Made by a program: the position numbers and the translations under genes. Of a stretch of 39,078 nt of DNA, positions 19,325 to 29,017 are shown one piece after another. Each line of letters opens with the position of its first letter. Positions within the stretch are counted from its first letter, which is position 1. Origin of the DNA: Beijerinckiaceae bacterium (GTDB lineage Bacteria > Pseudomonadota > Alphaproteobacteria > Rhizobiales > Beijerinckiaceae); the NCBI GenBank assembly GCA_006514895.1, contig VDMG01000267.1, forward strand, positions 1 through 39,078, in the 5' to 3' direction. The notes beneath the pieces were generated by a model. The model saw only the letters and a list, made by a program, of their open reading frames with translations, had not been told where the DNA came from and searched no databases.

Positions 19325-20632
19325 TCATGCGAGCATCCCCGCCGGTTGTTCGATCAGAGTTTTGAACGCCGCGAGAAGCTCCGCGCCCAAAACGCCGTCG
19401 ACTGCGCGGTGATCGCAGGACAGCGTCACGCTCATCACACTCGCGACAGCTGGCGCGCCATTCTTGACAATGACGCGTTGCGCGCCAGCGCCCACCGCGA
19501 GGATCGTTGCTTGCGGCGGATTGATGATGGCGGAAAAACTCTTGATGCCGAACATGCCGAGATTGGACACCGCCGTCGAGCCGCCCTGATATTCCTCCGG
19601 CTTAAGTTTTCGCGCGCGGGCGCGGGCGGAAAAATCCTTCATTTCGCGCGAGATCACGGACAGAGTTTTCGTTTCAGCGGCGCGGACAATGGGCGTGATC
19701 AGACCGCCAGGGATCGCCACGGCGACGCCGACATCGGCATGTTTGTGTTTCAGCATGGCGCTCTCGGTCCAGGTCACATTGGCGTCCGGGACGCGGATCA
19801 GCGCGATTGCGAGCGCCTTGACGATGAAATCATTGACCGAGATTTTGTAGGCAAGCTTGCCCTCCTTATCCTTGGGCGCGGCTTCATTCATCGCCTCTCG
19901 CAAACTCATGAGCGCGTCGAGGTTGCAATCGGCGGTCAGATAAAAATGTGGAATTGTCCGGCATGCCTCGACGAGCCTCCGCGCGATCGTCTTCCGCATC
20001 AAATCATGCGGCACTTCTTCGAACGAGCCGGCTACATAAGTTTGCCGGATAAGCTCGTCCGACGGCGCGGGCGCGGGCAATGGCGCTTTAGTGTTGCGTG
20101 GCGCGGCCGGGGCGTGCGCGAGCGCCGCCTTCACGTCCTGCTCGATGATCCGGCCATGCGGACCCGAGCCCGTGATGGCGGCAAGGTCGAGCCCCGACTC
20201 CTTTGCGATCCGCCGCGCGAGCGGCGAGGCAAAGATACGCGGGCCCGGTTGGCCATTGACAGAAGGAGGGGGGCGCGGCGCGGAGTTTTGGTGAGATGGC
20301 GCTTGCTCTTTTTCCTCCTCGGGGGTCTTTGGAGGTGCAGCGACCGAAGGCTGCGGTGCGTTTCCCTCGGCGACGGACTTTGCGTCCTCTCCCTCACCCG
20401 CGATCAACCCAATGACATTGTTGACCGGCACGTCGGCGGTACCTGCTGGCACGACGATCTTCGCCAGCACGCCTTCATCGATGGCTTCGACTTCCATGGT
20501 CGCCTTGTCGGTCTCGATCTCGGCGAGCACATCACCCGGCTTGATTGTGTCGCCCTCCTTCTTCAGCCAGCGGGAAAGATTGCCTTTTTCCATGGTCGGC
20601 GAAAGGGCAGGCATGAGAATGTCAATCGGCAT
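19325..20632 (-). CDS. aceF: Dihydrolipoamide acetyltransferase (PDH E2)
   Basis: 435-residue core of the pyruvate dehydrogenase complex; transfers acetyl from lipoate to CoA. One N-terminal lipoyl domain (1-80) with lipoyl-Lys in [13 protein letters not shown], a Pro/Ala linker, a peripheral-subunit-binding domain (FASPLARRIAKESGLDLAAI, GSGPHGRIIEQDV) near 130-170, a second linker, then the catalytic domain with LSCDHRAVDG (His/Asp) near the C-terminus. The start ([17 protein letters not shown]) is 24 bases after the pdhB stop. Often named pdhC in rhizobia. Confidence 0.95.
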   Translation of the reverse strand: MPIDILMPALSPTMEKGNLSRWLKKEGDTIKPGDVLAEIETDKATMEVEAIDEGVLAKIVVPAGTADVPVNNVIGLIAGEGEDAKSVAEGNAPQPSVAAPPKTPEEEKEQAPSHQNSAPRPPPSVNGQPGPRIFASPLARRIAKESGLDLAAITGSGPHGRIIEQDVKAALAHAPAAPRNTKAPLPAPAPSDELIRQTYVAGSFEEVPHDLMRKTIARRLVEACRTIPHFYLTADCNLDALMSLREAMNEAAPKDKEGKLAYKISVNDFIVKALAIALIRVPDANVTWTESAMLKHKHADVGVAVAIPGGLITPIVRAAETKTLSVISREMKDFSARARARKLKPEEYQGGSTAVSNLGMFGIKSFSAIINPPQATILAVGAGAQRVIVKNGAPAVASVMSVTLSCDHRAVDGVLGAELLAAFKTLIEQPAGMLA

Positions 20633-20656
20633 GAACGGCTCATATCCTCTTGCGGC

Positions 20657-22072
20657 TCAACGATAGAGCACCGCTTTCGCCGCCGCGACAACCTCTTCCG
20701 CATTCGGCAAAGCAAGCTTCTCGAGATTTGCCGCATAAGGCATCGGCACATCCTTGCCGCAAATCCGCACAACCGGCGCGTCGAGATAATCGAAGGCCTC
20801 TTCCATGATTTTCGCGATGATCTCGGCGGAAACGCCGCTTTGCGGCCAGCCTTCCTCGACGGTGACGCAGTGGCCGGTTTTCTTGACCGATTGGATGATC
20901 GTTGCACTGTCCATCGGGCGGATCGTACGCAGATCGACGACTTCGGCACTGACGCCTTCGTGCTCCAGCTCCTCCGCCGCTTTCAGCGCGTAGACCATGC
21001 CGATGCCGAAAGAAACGATGGTTACATCCTTGCCGGCGCGGGCGATTCGCGCCTTGCCGATCGGAACGAGAAAATCTTCGAGCTTTGGCACTTCAAATTT
21101 GTGCCCATAGAGAATTTCATTTTCAAGAAAGATGACCGGGTTCGGGTCGCGGATCGCGCTCTTCAAAAGCCCTTTGGCGTCGGCCGCGGTATAGGGCACG
21201 ACGACCTTGAGCCCCGGAATATGCGAATACCAAGCGGCATAATCCTGGCTGTGTTGGGCGGCCACCCGCGCCGCCGCGCCATTGGGGCCGCGAAACACGA
21301 TCGGACACTCCATCTGGCCGCCGGACATATAGCGGGTCTTGGCGGCGGAATTGATGATCTGGTCCATCGCCTGCATCGCGAAGTTGAAGGTCATGAATTC
21401 GACAATAGGGCGAAGGCCCGCGAAGGCCGCCCCAATGCCGAGTCCCGCAAAACCATGTTCGGTGATCGGCGTATCCACAACCCTGTGAGGGCCGAATTCC
21501 TGAAGTAATCCTTGCGTGACTTTATAAGCGCCTTCATATTCCGCCACCTCCTCGCCGATGACGAAAACGCTTCCGTCGCGGCGCATCTCCTCGGCCATCG
21601 CGTCGCGCAAGGCTTCGCGCACGCTCTGCGTCACCATGGCCGTGCCCTCGGGAATTTCGGGCGGCAAATCTTTCGCGCGCAAATCTTTCGCGGGTTCGTT
21701 TATCACGGCGGTGGACACTGGGGGCGGAGTAGGCGCCGTTTCGGCGCGCGCCACGGGCGCCTCGCCGCCATTCGCACCGCCTCTTGCGGGTGTGGCTGCG
21801 GCAGGCGCCTTTACCGATCCGGCATCCTCGCCCTCCGCCGCGATCACCGCGATGGGCGTATTGACAGCGACATTGTCCGTTCCATCCGGCACCAAAATCT
21901 TGGCAAGCGTGCCATCGTCGATCGCCTCGACCTCCATGGTCGCCTTGTCGGTTTCGATCTCCGCGATGACATCGCCGGAGCGCACCGCGTCACCTTCCTT
22001 TTTCAGCCATTTCGCGAGCCTGCCTTGTTCCATCGTCGGCGAAAGCGCGGGCATGAGGATATTCGTCGCCAT
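20657..22072 (-). CDS. pdhB: Pyruvate dehydrogenase E1 beta with N-terminal lipoyl domain
   Basis: 471-residue E1 beta subunit that forms the TPP-dependent decarboxylase with PdhA. An extra lipoyl domain (1-80, [15 protein letters not shown]) precedes an Ala/Pro linker and the transketolase-like domain beginning [19 protein letters not shown] near 150, with [20 protein letters not shown] and the C-terminal [14 protein letters not shown]. The lipoyl-E1beta fusion is normal for alphaproteobacteria. The ATG at 22072 ([17 protein letters not shown]) sits after GGACAGG; an in-frame start at 22159 would overlap pdhA and is rejected. Intact. Confidence 0.95.
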   Translation of the reverse strand: MATNILMPALSPTMEQGRLAKWLKKEGDAVRSGDVIAEIETDKATMEVEAIDDGTLAKILVPDGTDNVAVNTPIAVIAAEGEDAGSVKAPAAATPARGGANGGEAPVARAETAPTPPPVSTAVINEPAKDLRAKDLPPEIPEGTAMVTQSVREALRDAMAEEMRRDGSVFVIGEEVAEYEGAYKVTQGLLQEFGPHRVVDTPITEHGFAGLGIGAAFAGLRPIVEFMTFNFAMQAMDQIINSAAKTRYMSGGQMECPIVFRGPNGAAARVAAQHSQDYAAWYSHIPGLKVVVPYTAADAKGLLKSAIRDPNPVIFLENEILYGHKFEVPKLEDFLVPIGKARIARAGKDVTIVSFGIGMVYALKAAEELEHEGVSAEVVDLRTIRPMDSATIIQSVKKTGHCVTVEEGWPQSGVSAEIIAKIMEEAFDYLDAPVVRICGKDVPMPYAANLEKLALPNAEEVVAAAKAVLYR

Positions 22073-22137
22073 CACCTGTCCTTGTCTTGCCTGGCTTTTT
22101 GCCTGACTCTTGCATTCCCGATTATGCACAACACCAA

Positions 22138-23172
22138 TTATGCCAAGACGTCCGTCCACAGTTCGGCAGGCTCCGGCTCCGGCTCATGCGGGGCAAATTC
22201 CGCGGCCTCGGCGACGATGGCGCGGACCTCCGCATCGATTTTCTTGAGATCGTCTTCGCTGGCTTGCTTGTTCGCCAAAAGACGCGCGCGGACCTGTTCG
22301 ATCGGATCGTGCTCCTCGCGCATTTTTTGCACCTCGTCCTTCGAGCGGTATTTCGCCGGGTCCGACATCGAATGGCCGCGATAGCGGTAGGTTTGCATTT
22401 CGAGGATGATCGGACCCTTGCCTCCCCGGCACCATTCGGCGGCGCGGCCGGCGGCAGCTTTCACTGCGCGCACATCCATGCCATCGACCTGCTCGCCCGG
22501 AATGTTGAACGACTGGCCGCGCTTGGAAAAATCGGTCAACGCCGATGACCGGCTGACGGATGTGCCCATCGCGTAGCGGTTGTTTTCGATAATATAGACA
22601 ACAGGCAGTTTCCAAAGTTCCGCCATGTTGAAACTCTCATAGACTTGGCCCTGGTTGGCGGCGCCGTCGCCCAAATAAGTGAAGCAAATTTTGCCATTGC
22701 CGCGATAAAGATTGGCGAAAGCCAAGCCGCTGCCGAGTGGCACTTGTGCGCCCACGATGCCATGACCGCCATAAAAATTGGCGGCCTTCGAAAACATATG
22801 CATGGAGCCGCCCTTGCCTTTCGATGCGCCGCTCTTGCGCCCGGTCAATTCCGCCATGACGGATTTGGGGTCCATGCCGCAAGCGAGCATATGGCCATGA
22901 TCGCGGTAGCTGGCGATGGTCTGATCGCCTTCCACTGCTGCCATCCGGACGCCAGTCACGACTGCTTCCTGGCCGATGTAGAGATGGCAAAAGCCGCCGA
23001 TGAGACCCATGCCGTACATCTGCCCCGCTTTTTCCTCGAAACGGCGGATAAGCAGCATGGTGCGAAGAGCGGCGAGTTCCTCTTCCGTGCTGAAAGAGGC
23101 GCCATTCGAGGGCGCGTTTTGCGCTTTCCCGGGCGCGGTTTTGCCACGGACGGGGGAAGATGCGGCGGCCAT
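22138..23172 (-). CDS. pdhA: Pyruvate dehydrogenase E1 alpha
   Basis: 344-residue E1 alpha subunit, first gene of the pdh operon. The TPP motif runs from [20 protein letters not shown] to [27 protein letters not shown] is the phosphorylation-loop region of the family. Start at 23172 ([18 protein letters not shown]) with AAGGGC upstream; the frame is open to 23334, but the extension overlaps the neighbouring remnant and has no family match. In relatives ftsB lies directly upstream. Here about 1.2 kb of transporter debris separates the two. Confidence 0.95.
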   Translation of the reverse strand: MAAASSPVRGKTAPGKAQNAPSNGASFSTEEELAALRTMLLIRRFEEKAGQMYGMGLIGGFCHLYIGQEAVVTGVRMAAVEGDQTIASYRDHGHMLACGMDPKSVMAELTGRKSGASKGKGGSMHMFSKAANFYGGHGIVGAQVPLGSGLAFANLYRGNGKICFTYLGDGAANQGQVYESFNMAELWKLPVVYIIENNRYAMGTSVSRSSALTDFSKRGQSFNIPGEQVDGMDVRAVKAAAGRAAEWCRGGKGPIILEMQTYRYRGHSMSDPAKYRSKDEVQKMREEHDPIEQVRARLLANKQASEDDLKKIDAEVRAIVAEAAEFAPHEPEPEPAELWTDVLA

Positions 23173-23296
23173 GGGAAGCCCTTTTGGAACGGCGGAGCCA
23201 ACGAAGACACAAAATAGCGCGGCGCCAGGCGGAAAGCGAGCCCTTGGTGATTGTTCCCGAGGGCGCGGCGAAGTGCCGCCTTGCCATGATCCCCAA

Positions 23297-24302
23297 TTAC
23301 GCGAGCCACCAAGTGCCAAAGGCGAGGCTCGCAAGCGTCAACGGCAGGCCGATCCGCAAATAAGCGAGAAAAGAGATTGTCACCCCCTCCTTTTTGGCGC
23401 GTTCCGCGACAATCAGATTTGCGACGGATCCTATCAAGGTGAGGTTTCCGGCGAAGGTGGAACTCATCGCCACGATCCGCCAAGCCCTGCCTGGGTCCGG
23501 CAAGTTCATGATGAACGGTTTTAAGATCAAGACCGCCGGCACATTGCTAACGAGGTTTGAGAGAGCGGCCGTCACGCCAGCCAAAATCCAAGCATTTTCG
23601 AGTGAAGCCGGTTGACCGCCGCCGTGAGATTTGTCGTCAAAAGCACCTTTTCGGCACCCGCCACGACAATAAAAAGCCCAGCGAACATCAACAAAAACCC
23701 GCCATCTATTCCGGCATACAGTTTGTGCGGGCTCACGGCGCGTGACAGAAGAAGCAGCGAGCCGCCGATGAGCGCTGCTTCAGCGATTGGAACGCCGGCA
23801 AAAAAACCAGCGATGACTCCCAAGGTCACGAGCATCCATGGCGAGCTGCCGTGAATGCTGGCGCGGGCGCGGCTCCTTCGCGCTCAAACCAAAAGCGGTT
23901 GAGAATTCCTCACGATAAAATAGAAGGATGAATCCCGCCGTCAGCGCGAGGGCAACTGCCGCCGCCGGCGCGAGCTTGCCGGCGAAATCCGCGTAATCCA
24001 GATGCGACGAGACGCCGATGATCATGTTTTGCGGATTGCCGGTGAAGGTCGCGGTTGCTCATGAGCACGCTGAGACCAGACGGCTTTTCGTGCGACGTGG
24101 AAGGGCCGTCGTGAAGGCCACGGGCGCGGTCGTAATCTATGGCGTCTGCTCTAATCGTGAGGACGCTCACGATCGACAGTAAAGCCATGCCAGACAGGAT
24201 ATAGAAGACGGCGATCGGTCCTAGCCCCTGGCGCACATCCGCAAGGAAGAAATTCAAGGCATCAAGCGAATACTCGGGCGCATCAATCAGTCCGCGAGAC
24301 AA
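23297..24302 (-). pseudogene. Fossil: MFS transporter fragment fused to SLC13/ArsB-type permease fragment
   Basis: Reading 5' to 3' on the minus strand, LIDAPEYSLDALNFFLADVR is a typical MFS N-terminus. It jumps without the middle helices to LSIVSVLTIRADAIDYDRAR and EKPSGLSVLMSN, a mid-protein MFS loop. At about 24045 it joins, out of frame, the permease sequence TATFTGNPQNMIIGVSSHLD, which continues LAPAAAVALALTAGFILLF. This shifts frame near 23840 (VTLGVIAGFFAGVPIAEAA) and again near 23590 (GVTAALSNLVSNVPAVLILK), ending YLRIGLPLTLASLAFGTWWL at 23297. No piece encodes a complete transporter. The SLC13 part resembles Na+/anion or arsenite permeases; substrate unknown. Confidence 0.8.
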
Positions 24303-24421
24303 AAGCGTCGCTCGCTTAAAGTCTCGCGATGCACCGAAAGTTCCCGGCTTGGCTGTAATGTGGAGTTCCGGCGATCCGCAACGCTCTCAAGGCGCGAGCC
24401 GGGCGTGCCCTCTCGCGCGAT

Positions 24422-24745
24422 TCACTTTTGCGCTCGCGGCAAGAATACGACAAGATCGTTCCGGTTCACGCGGTCAAGCAGCACGCGCGCCTCTTCGTCG
24501 AGAAGATCGCGGTCGATCTCGCGGCCAGACAGCAAGGCGATCCGGTGATCCCACGAGGCATGCTCTAATTTGAGTTCTTCCAGCTCGCCGCGCAACGACG
24601 CGATCTTATGTTCGTATTCATCCTTGGTCTTGAGACCACGCTCGCCATTCACTGCATGCCAGACGAAATAGCCGCCGATCGCGCCGGAGACGCAATAAAG
24701 AGCCAAGGGATAGAGAGTCGCGCGCAGGCGCTTATAAATAACCAT
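24422..24745 (-). CDS. ftsB: Septum formation initiator FtsB/DivIC family
   Basis: A 107-residue bitopic membrane protein of the divisome; FtsB with FtsL and FtsQ recruits septal peptidoglycan synthesis. One helix (LYPLALYCVSGAIGGYFVWH, residues ~10-30), then the conserved NGERGLKTKDEY and a coiled coil (KIASLRGELEELKLEHASWD), followed by a short C-terminal part (DLLDEEARVLLDRVNRND). I chose ATG 24745 (MVIYKRLRATLYPLAL), giving the usual ~105 residues; the frame is open to 24847. It follows ptsP by 108 bases instead of the usual eno neighbourhood. Confidence 0.85.
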   Translation of the reverse strand: MVIYKRLRATLYPLALYCVSGAIGGYFVWHAVNGERGLKTKDEYEHKIASLRGELEELKLEHASWDHRIALLSGREIDRDLLDEEARVLLDRVNRNDLVVFLPRAQK

Positions 24746-24853
24746 GCCGCTAGCTTGGTTGATCGCGGTAAGCGATTCGTTAATAGCGTATCCGAGTTTT
24801 CCCAAGTCGTCCTTCCGCAACTGTACCAAGGCGCGGTCGAGCAACAATGACCC

Positions 24854-27118
24854 CTAAACCGGAATGCTCTGGGCTTTCGCGAACTTGCGCAATTTGTCGC
24901 GCAACGATTGTCCCCCTCTCGTCTCTTCCATGAGGGCCGCGACAAAAGCTTCCGCCTCGCTAAGATTGGTCGCGAGCACCATGGACTTGACGGGACCGAT
25001 CGCCGCGGCCGACATCGAGAGGCCGCGATAACCCAAAGCAAGCAAGACCATGGCTTCGAGCGGTTTGCCGCCCATTTCGCCGCAAAGTGTCAATGGCATG
25101 GTGGACGCGCGCGCCTTGTCGGCGATAAGCTTCAAAACATGCAGGACCGGCGCCGAGAGGGGATCGAACCGGGTCGCGACCCGCTTGTTGTCCCGATCGA
25201 CGGCGTAAACATATTGGAAGAGGTCGTTCGAGCCGACCGAAAGGAAATCGACGCGCTTGCAGGCTTCGTCGAGTTGCCAGAGCATGGAAGGCACCTCGAC
25301 CATGATGCCAAGCTTGAGACCGGAGGGCGGCGCCCGGCCATGCAGGCGCAAATGGGCGAGTTCGTTCTCGACAAAGGATTTCGCGGTTTCGAATTCCTCG
25401 AGCGTGGCGATCATCGGAAACATAATCCGCATTTCGCGTCCCGAGCCGGCCCGCAACAAGGCGCGCAACTGCGAACGCAAAAGCCCGGGCCGGTCGAGAC
25501 CAATGCGGATGGCGCGCCAGCCAAGCGCCGGATTTTCCTCCTCGACCTTCGTCATGTAAGGCAGAACCTTGTCCGAGCCTATATCGAGGGTGCGGAAGGT
25601 GATGGATTTTCCATCAACCGAATCGAGGACGGTCCGGTAAAGAGCCTCCTGTTCGCTCATCTTTGGCAATCGCGAGGCGAGCATGAACTGGATTTCGGTC
25701 CGGAACAGCCCGACCGATACGGCACCCGTCTCCGCGACATGCTGGAGATCGACCACCATGCCGGCGTTCATATGCAGATCGATCGCAACCCCATCCTTGG
25801 TGACGGCGGGCACGTCGCGCAATTTGTGATATTGCGCCTGCTTGCGCGCGCGCAGCCGCGCCTTCTCGGCATAGGAATTCTCGACGTCCGGCGACGGGCG
25901 CAGATGAATGTCGCCAGAGAGGCCATCAACGATCAAGGCATCGCCGGGTTCAACCAAATCGACGATATTGGCGACGTCTCCAACGGCCGCGATGCCAAGC
26001 GCGCGAGCGACGATCGCGACATGGCTCAATGCGCCGGATTCCTCGAGGACCAGGCCGCGAATCTTGGCGCGATCATATTCCAGCAGCGCGGCCGGCCCCA
26101 TGGAGCGCGCGACAATGACAGAATTATACGGCAATACCTCGTGCGCCCCCACGAAATCCTGACCGGTCAGCTGATGCAGCAAGCGGTTGGCGAGGTCGTC
26201 GAGATCGTGCAAACGCTCGCGTATATAAGGCTCGGTTTGGCGCTGCAATTTGGCGCGCGTGTCATTTTGCACCCGTTCGACCGCGGCTTCGGCGGTCAGA
26301 CCCGTCGCCACAGCCTCGCGCAGGCGGCGCAGCCAGCCGCGGTCATGCGCGAAGAGCCTGAACGTTTCAAGCACATCGCGATGTTCGCCCGGTCCCATAT
26401 TGCCGCTTTCGATCAGAAGATCGAGCGACTGGCGCATTGCGCCGATCGCGGTGTCGAGCCGCTCCATCTCCCGCTTGATATCTTCGGCGACGATCTGTTT
26501 GATGACGATGCGCGGTTCGTGCAGGACAACATGACCAAGTCCGACACCGTCGGCGATCGGAGTTCCCTTCAAGGCGAGCGGCCGCCGCAGCGCGATATCC
26601 CGGCCAGGCGGGGCCAGCGATTGCAGGTCGCCCGAAGCGATCATTTCGGCGAGCAGCATGGCCGTCGTCTGGAGTGCCTCGATCTCCTCTTCGGGATAGG
26701 TGCGGCGCGCCTTGTTTTGGACCACCAAAACGCCAAGCGTGTTGCCGCCGCGCAGGATTGGCACGCCGAGGAAGGAGGAATAGATTTCCTCGCCGGTCTC
26801 CGGCCGGTACATGAACGAGGGATGCAACTGCGCGTCGGCAAGCGCGAGCGGCTCGGCGGTCTCGGCAATCAGGCCGACCAGGCCTTCGCCCGTGCGCAGC
26901 GTGGTCAGGTGAACCGCTTCGCGGTTCAAACCTTCGGTCGCATAAAGTTCGAGCCGACCGTCGGCGCGCAGCACATAGACCGAACAGACTTCCGCGACCA
27001 TGTTCGCCGCAATATGGACGACGATTTTGTCGAGCCGTGCTTGCGGGCTGACCGGCTCCGCCATGACTTCGCGAAGGCGGCGCAGCAGCAGACGGGGACC
27101 GCCGAGCGAGCCAAACAT
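24854..27118 (-). CDS. ptsP: Nitrogen-PTS enzyme I (PEP-protein phosphotransferase)
   Basis: 754 residues. EI-Ntr starts the regulatory nitrogen PTS by phosphorylating NPr from PEP. Domains: N-terminal GAF (~1-165, including LRTGEGLVGLIAETAEPLAL and FLGVPILRGGNTLGVLVVQN), PEP-utiliser N-domain, phospho-His domain with SGALSHVAIVARALGIAAVG (His near 368), and the C-terminal PEP-binding barrel (GLFRTEIQFM, FRTLDIGSDKVLPY, DFLSVGSNDLFQYVYAVDRD, LCGEMGG). The GAF domain can sense glutamine in relatives. lysC lies upstream on the same strand, the conserved order; prfA, usually next, is replaced by ftsB. Confidence 0.96.
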   Translation of the reverse strand: MFGSLGGPRLLLRRLREVMAEPVSPQARLDKIVVHIAANMVAEVCSVYVLRADGRLELYATEGLNREAVHLTTLRTGEGLVGLIAETAEPLALADAQLHPSFMYRPETGEEIYSSFLGVPILRGGNTLGVLVVQNKARRTYPEEEIEALQTTAMLLAEMIASGDLQSLAPPGRDIALRRPLALKGTPIADGVGLGHVVLHEPRIVIKQIVAEDIKREMERLDTAIGAMRQSLDLLIESGNMGPGEHRDVLETFRLFAHDRGWLRRLREAVATGLTAEAAVERVQNDTRAKLQRQTEPYIRERLHDLDDLANRLLHQLTGQDFVGAHEVLPYNSVIVARSMGPAALLEYDRAKIRGLVLEESGALSHVAIVARALGIAAVGDVANIVDLVEPGDALIVDGLSGDIHLRPSPDVENSYAEKARLRARKQAQYHKLRDVPAVTKDGVAIDLHMNAGMVVDLQHVAETGAVSVGLFRTEIQFMLASRLPKMSEQEALYRTVLDSVDGKSITFRTLDIGSDKVLPYMTKVEEENPALGWRAIRIGLDRPGLLRSQLRALLRAGSGREMRIMFPMIATLEEFETAKSFVENELAHLRLHGRAPPSGLKLGIMVEVPSMLWQLDEACKRVDFLSVGSNDLFQYVYAVDRDNKRVATRFDPLSAPVLHVLKLIADKARASTMPLTLCGEMGGKPLEAMVLLALGYRGLSMSAAAIGPVKSMVLATNLSEAEAFVAALMEETRGGQSLRDKLRKFAKAQSIPV

Positions 27119-27701
27119 GGACGTTTCCTGTTCAGACTTCAGGTTTCACCAATCCGGCCCGGCAAGCCGGATCATCAGCCAAGGAGCAGGCCAGCCAATC
27201 CGGCAACGGTTCCGTCGACTCCATAGTTCCAGCGGCCGCGTCATGAACAAAAGCCAGCAAGCAGCCTGTCCCTACCTGGCGCGATCCGCCGGGCCGACCC
27301 GTGCGCCTAGCTCCCCGCGTTTCCTACGCTCTTCATCGCAAAACCGGCTTATGCTCGCGCGGATCGCCTCATCGAGCGCATTTTCATGTGTCGTTGAAGC
27401 ATAGAAAGCTATATGCCATAATTGGCCGCTTATGGGCTTTATCTATTTTTTCTTCCCCGATCGCATCCAAAAAGTCTAAAACTTCTTTTCAGAGCCCGCT
27501 CCTTGCTATTGACTTAACGAATTCTGGCGATGCGAACCATCGCGTTGCACAAATATCCGTTTACGTGCCAATCCGTCTTCTGATTTGTCTCCAGCCCATT
27601 TATTAAGCAATCTCCAGACCACCAAGAGCGCTCGCCAACTTTTTTAAGGACACGCTCTAGATAACCGGAACATTTTGGCCGAGAAGACGGGCGGCGTCCG
27701 C
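27119..27701. other. Long intergenic region lysC-ptsP
   Basis: 583 bases. A hairpin ATCCGGC (27152-27158)/GCCGGAT (27166-27172) lies in the ptsP leader. On the minus strand, about 27272-27420, a frame reads TTHENALDEAIRASISRFCD then EERRKRGELGARVGPADRAR to a TAG at 27272-27274; it looks coding-like but I recognise no family, so it may be a gene remnant. 27400-27600 is AT-rich without a convincing gene. A family B repeat end (ACTTTTTTAAGGACACGCTC) lies at 27638-27657. Confidence 0.45.
27636..27660. repeat. Dispersed palindromic element, family B
   Basis: AACTTTTTTAAGGACACGCT then CTAG, nearly identical to 10868-10890 (TTTTTTAAGGATGTGCTCTAG). As there, it lies just beyond the 3' end of a minus-strand gene (here lysC). 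Confidence 0.55.
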
Positions 27702-28940
27702 TCAAGCTTTGTCCAAGCCATAGAGACTATGCAAGGTTCTCACCGCCAATTCCGTATAGGCGGCTTCGATCAGAACGGAGAATTTAATCTCGGAGGTCGT
27801 AATCGCCCTGATGTTGATCCCTTTTTCCGCCAGGGCCTTGAATGCCAGCGCGGCGACGCCGGCATGACTGCGCATGCCGACCCCGATCGCTGAAACTTTC
27901 ACCACGTCGCTCGCACCGTGTAGACTAGAAAAACCAATTTGCGGCTGCAAATCGAACAATATCGTTCGAGTCCGCTCGAAATCGGCGGCGGAAACCGTAA
28001 AGGTGATATCCGTCACGCCCGAATCCTCGGACGCCACCTGAATGATCATGTCCACATTGATATTGGCTTCGGCGAGGGGCATGAAAATGGCGGCGGCGAT
28101 GCCGGGGCTGTCGGCGACGCGACGCAGCGTAATCTGCGCCTCGTCCCGCGAGAAAGCGATGCCGGTAACCACTTGGTTTTCCACAATATCCTCCTCGCCG
28201 CAAATCAAGGTGCCTTGATTGCATTGGCCGGGATCGTCGAACGACGACCGGACGAATGACTTCACCTTTTGCGCCATGGCAAGTTCCACCGAGCGCACAT
28301 GAAGAACCTTGGCGCCGAGCGAGGCCATTTCCAGCATTTCCTCGAAGGCGACGCGATCGAGCCGCCTGGCTTTCGGGACGATCCCGGGATCGGTGGTATA
28401 GACTCCATCGACATCGGTATAGATGTCGCAGCGGTCTGCTCCAATCGCCGCGGCGACCGCCACCGCGCTTGTATCGGACCCGCCCCGCCCAAGCGTGACA
28501 ATGCGGCCGGTCTCCTTATGAAGGCCTTGGAAGCCGGTGATCACTGCCACCTCCCCCCGGCCGGCGAAACCATCGAGGATTGCCGCGGCGCCAATATGCT
28601 GAATGCGCCCCGAACCATGCTCGTTCGAGGTCAGGATCGGTATTTGCCAGCCTTGCCACGAGCGCGCCGGGATTCCTTGTTCCTGCAGAACGATGGCGAG
28701 GAGACCTGCGGTCACCTGCTCGCCCGAGGCGACGACGGCGTCATATTCGCGCCGGTCGCAAAGTTTTGAAGCCTCCTCGCACCAGCCGACGAGCTCATTG
28801 GTCTTCCCGGCCATCGCGGAGACCACCACGGCAATGTCATGGCCAGCCTGCCGCTCACGCGCGATGTGCCTTGCAACATTGCGAATGCGCCCTATGTTTG
28901 CGACCGACGTGCCGCCGAATTTCATCACAAGACGGGACAT
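27702..28940 (-). CDS. lysC: Aspartate kinase
   Basis: 412 residues. Phosphorylates aspartate, the first step to lysine, threonine, methionine and diaminopimelate. N-terminal kinase motif MKFGGTSVANIGRIRNVARH, LGRGGSDTSAVAVAAAIGAD and the YTDVDGVYTTDPGIVPKARR segment; C-terminal tandem ACT domains (ITLRRVADSPGIAAAIFMPL, KVSAIGVGMRSHAGVAALAF) for feedback control by lysine/threonine. Divergent from ubiG across 77 bases and upstream of ptsP, the standard order in Hyphomicrobiales. Start MSRLVMKFGGTS. Intact. Confidence 0.96.
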   Translation of the reverse strand: MSRLVMKFGGTSVANIGRIRNVARHIARERQAGHDIAVVVSAMAGKTNELVGWCEEASKLCDRREYDAVVASGEQVTAGLLAIVLQEQGIPARSWQGWQIPILTSNEHGSGRIQHIGAAAILDGFAGRGEVAVITGFQGLHKETGRIVTLGRGGSDTSAVAVAAAIGADRCDIYTDVDGVYTTDPGIVPKARRLDRVAFEEMLEMASLGAKVLHVRSVELAMAQKVKSFVRSSFDDPGQCNQGTLICGEEDIVENQVVTGIAFSRDEAQITLRRVADSPGIAAAIFMPLAEANINVDMIIQVASEDSGVTDITFTVSAADFERTRTILFDLQPQIGFSSLHGASDVVKVSAIGVGMRSHAGVAALAFKALAEKGINIRAITTSEIKFSVLIEAAYTELAVRTLHSLYGLDKA

Positions 28941-29017
28941 CCGGTCGAAAACGCCTCCTCCGGCACAGATTTTCGTTTACGAACTCAACAGCGCGATCGC
29001 GCCGCCGCCGCGCAACA

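Noticed and set aside
19067-21508. 813-codon open frame on the plus strand opposite lpdA, aceF and pdhB
   Set aside because: Spans three intact genes and their gaps antisense; no domain, signal or ribosome site.
24908-27226. 772-codon open frame on the plus strand opposite ptsP
   Set aside because: Mirror of the ptsP codon bias; no recognisable protein features.
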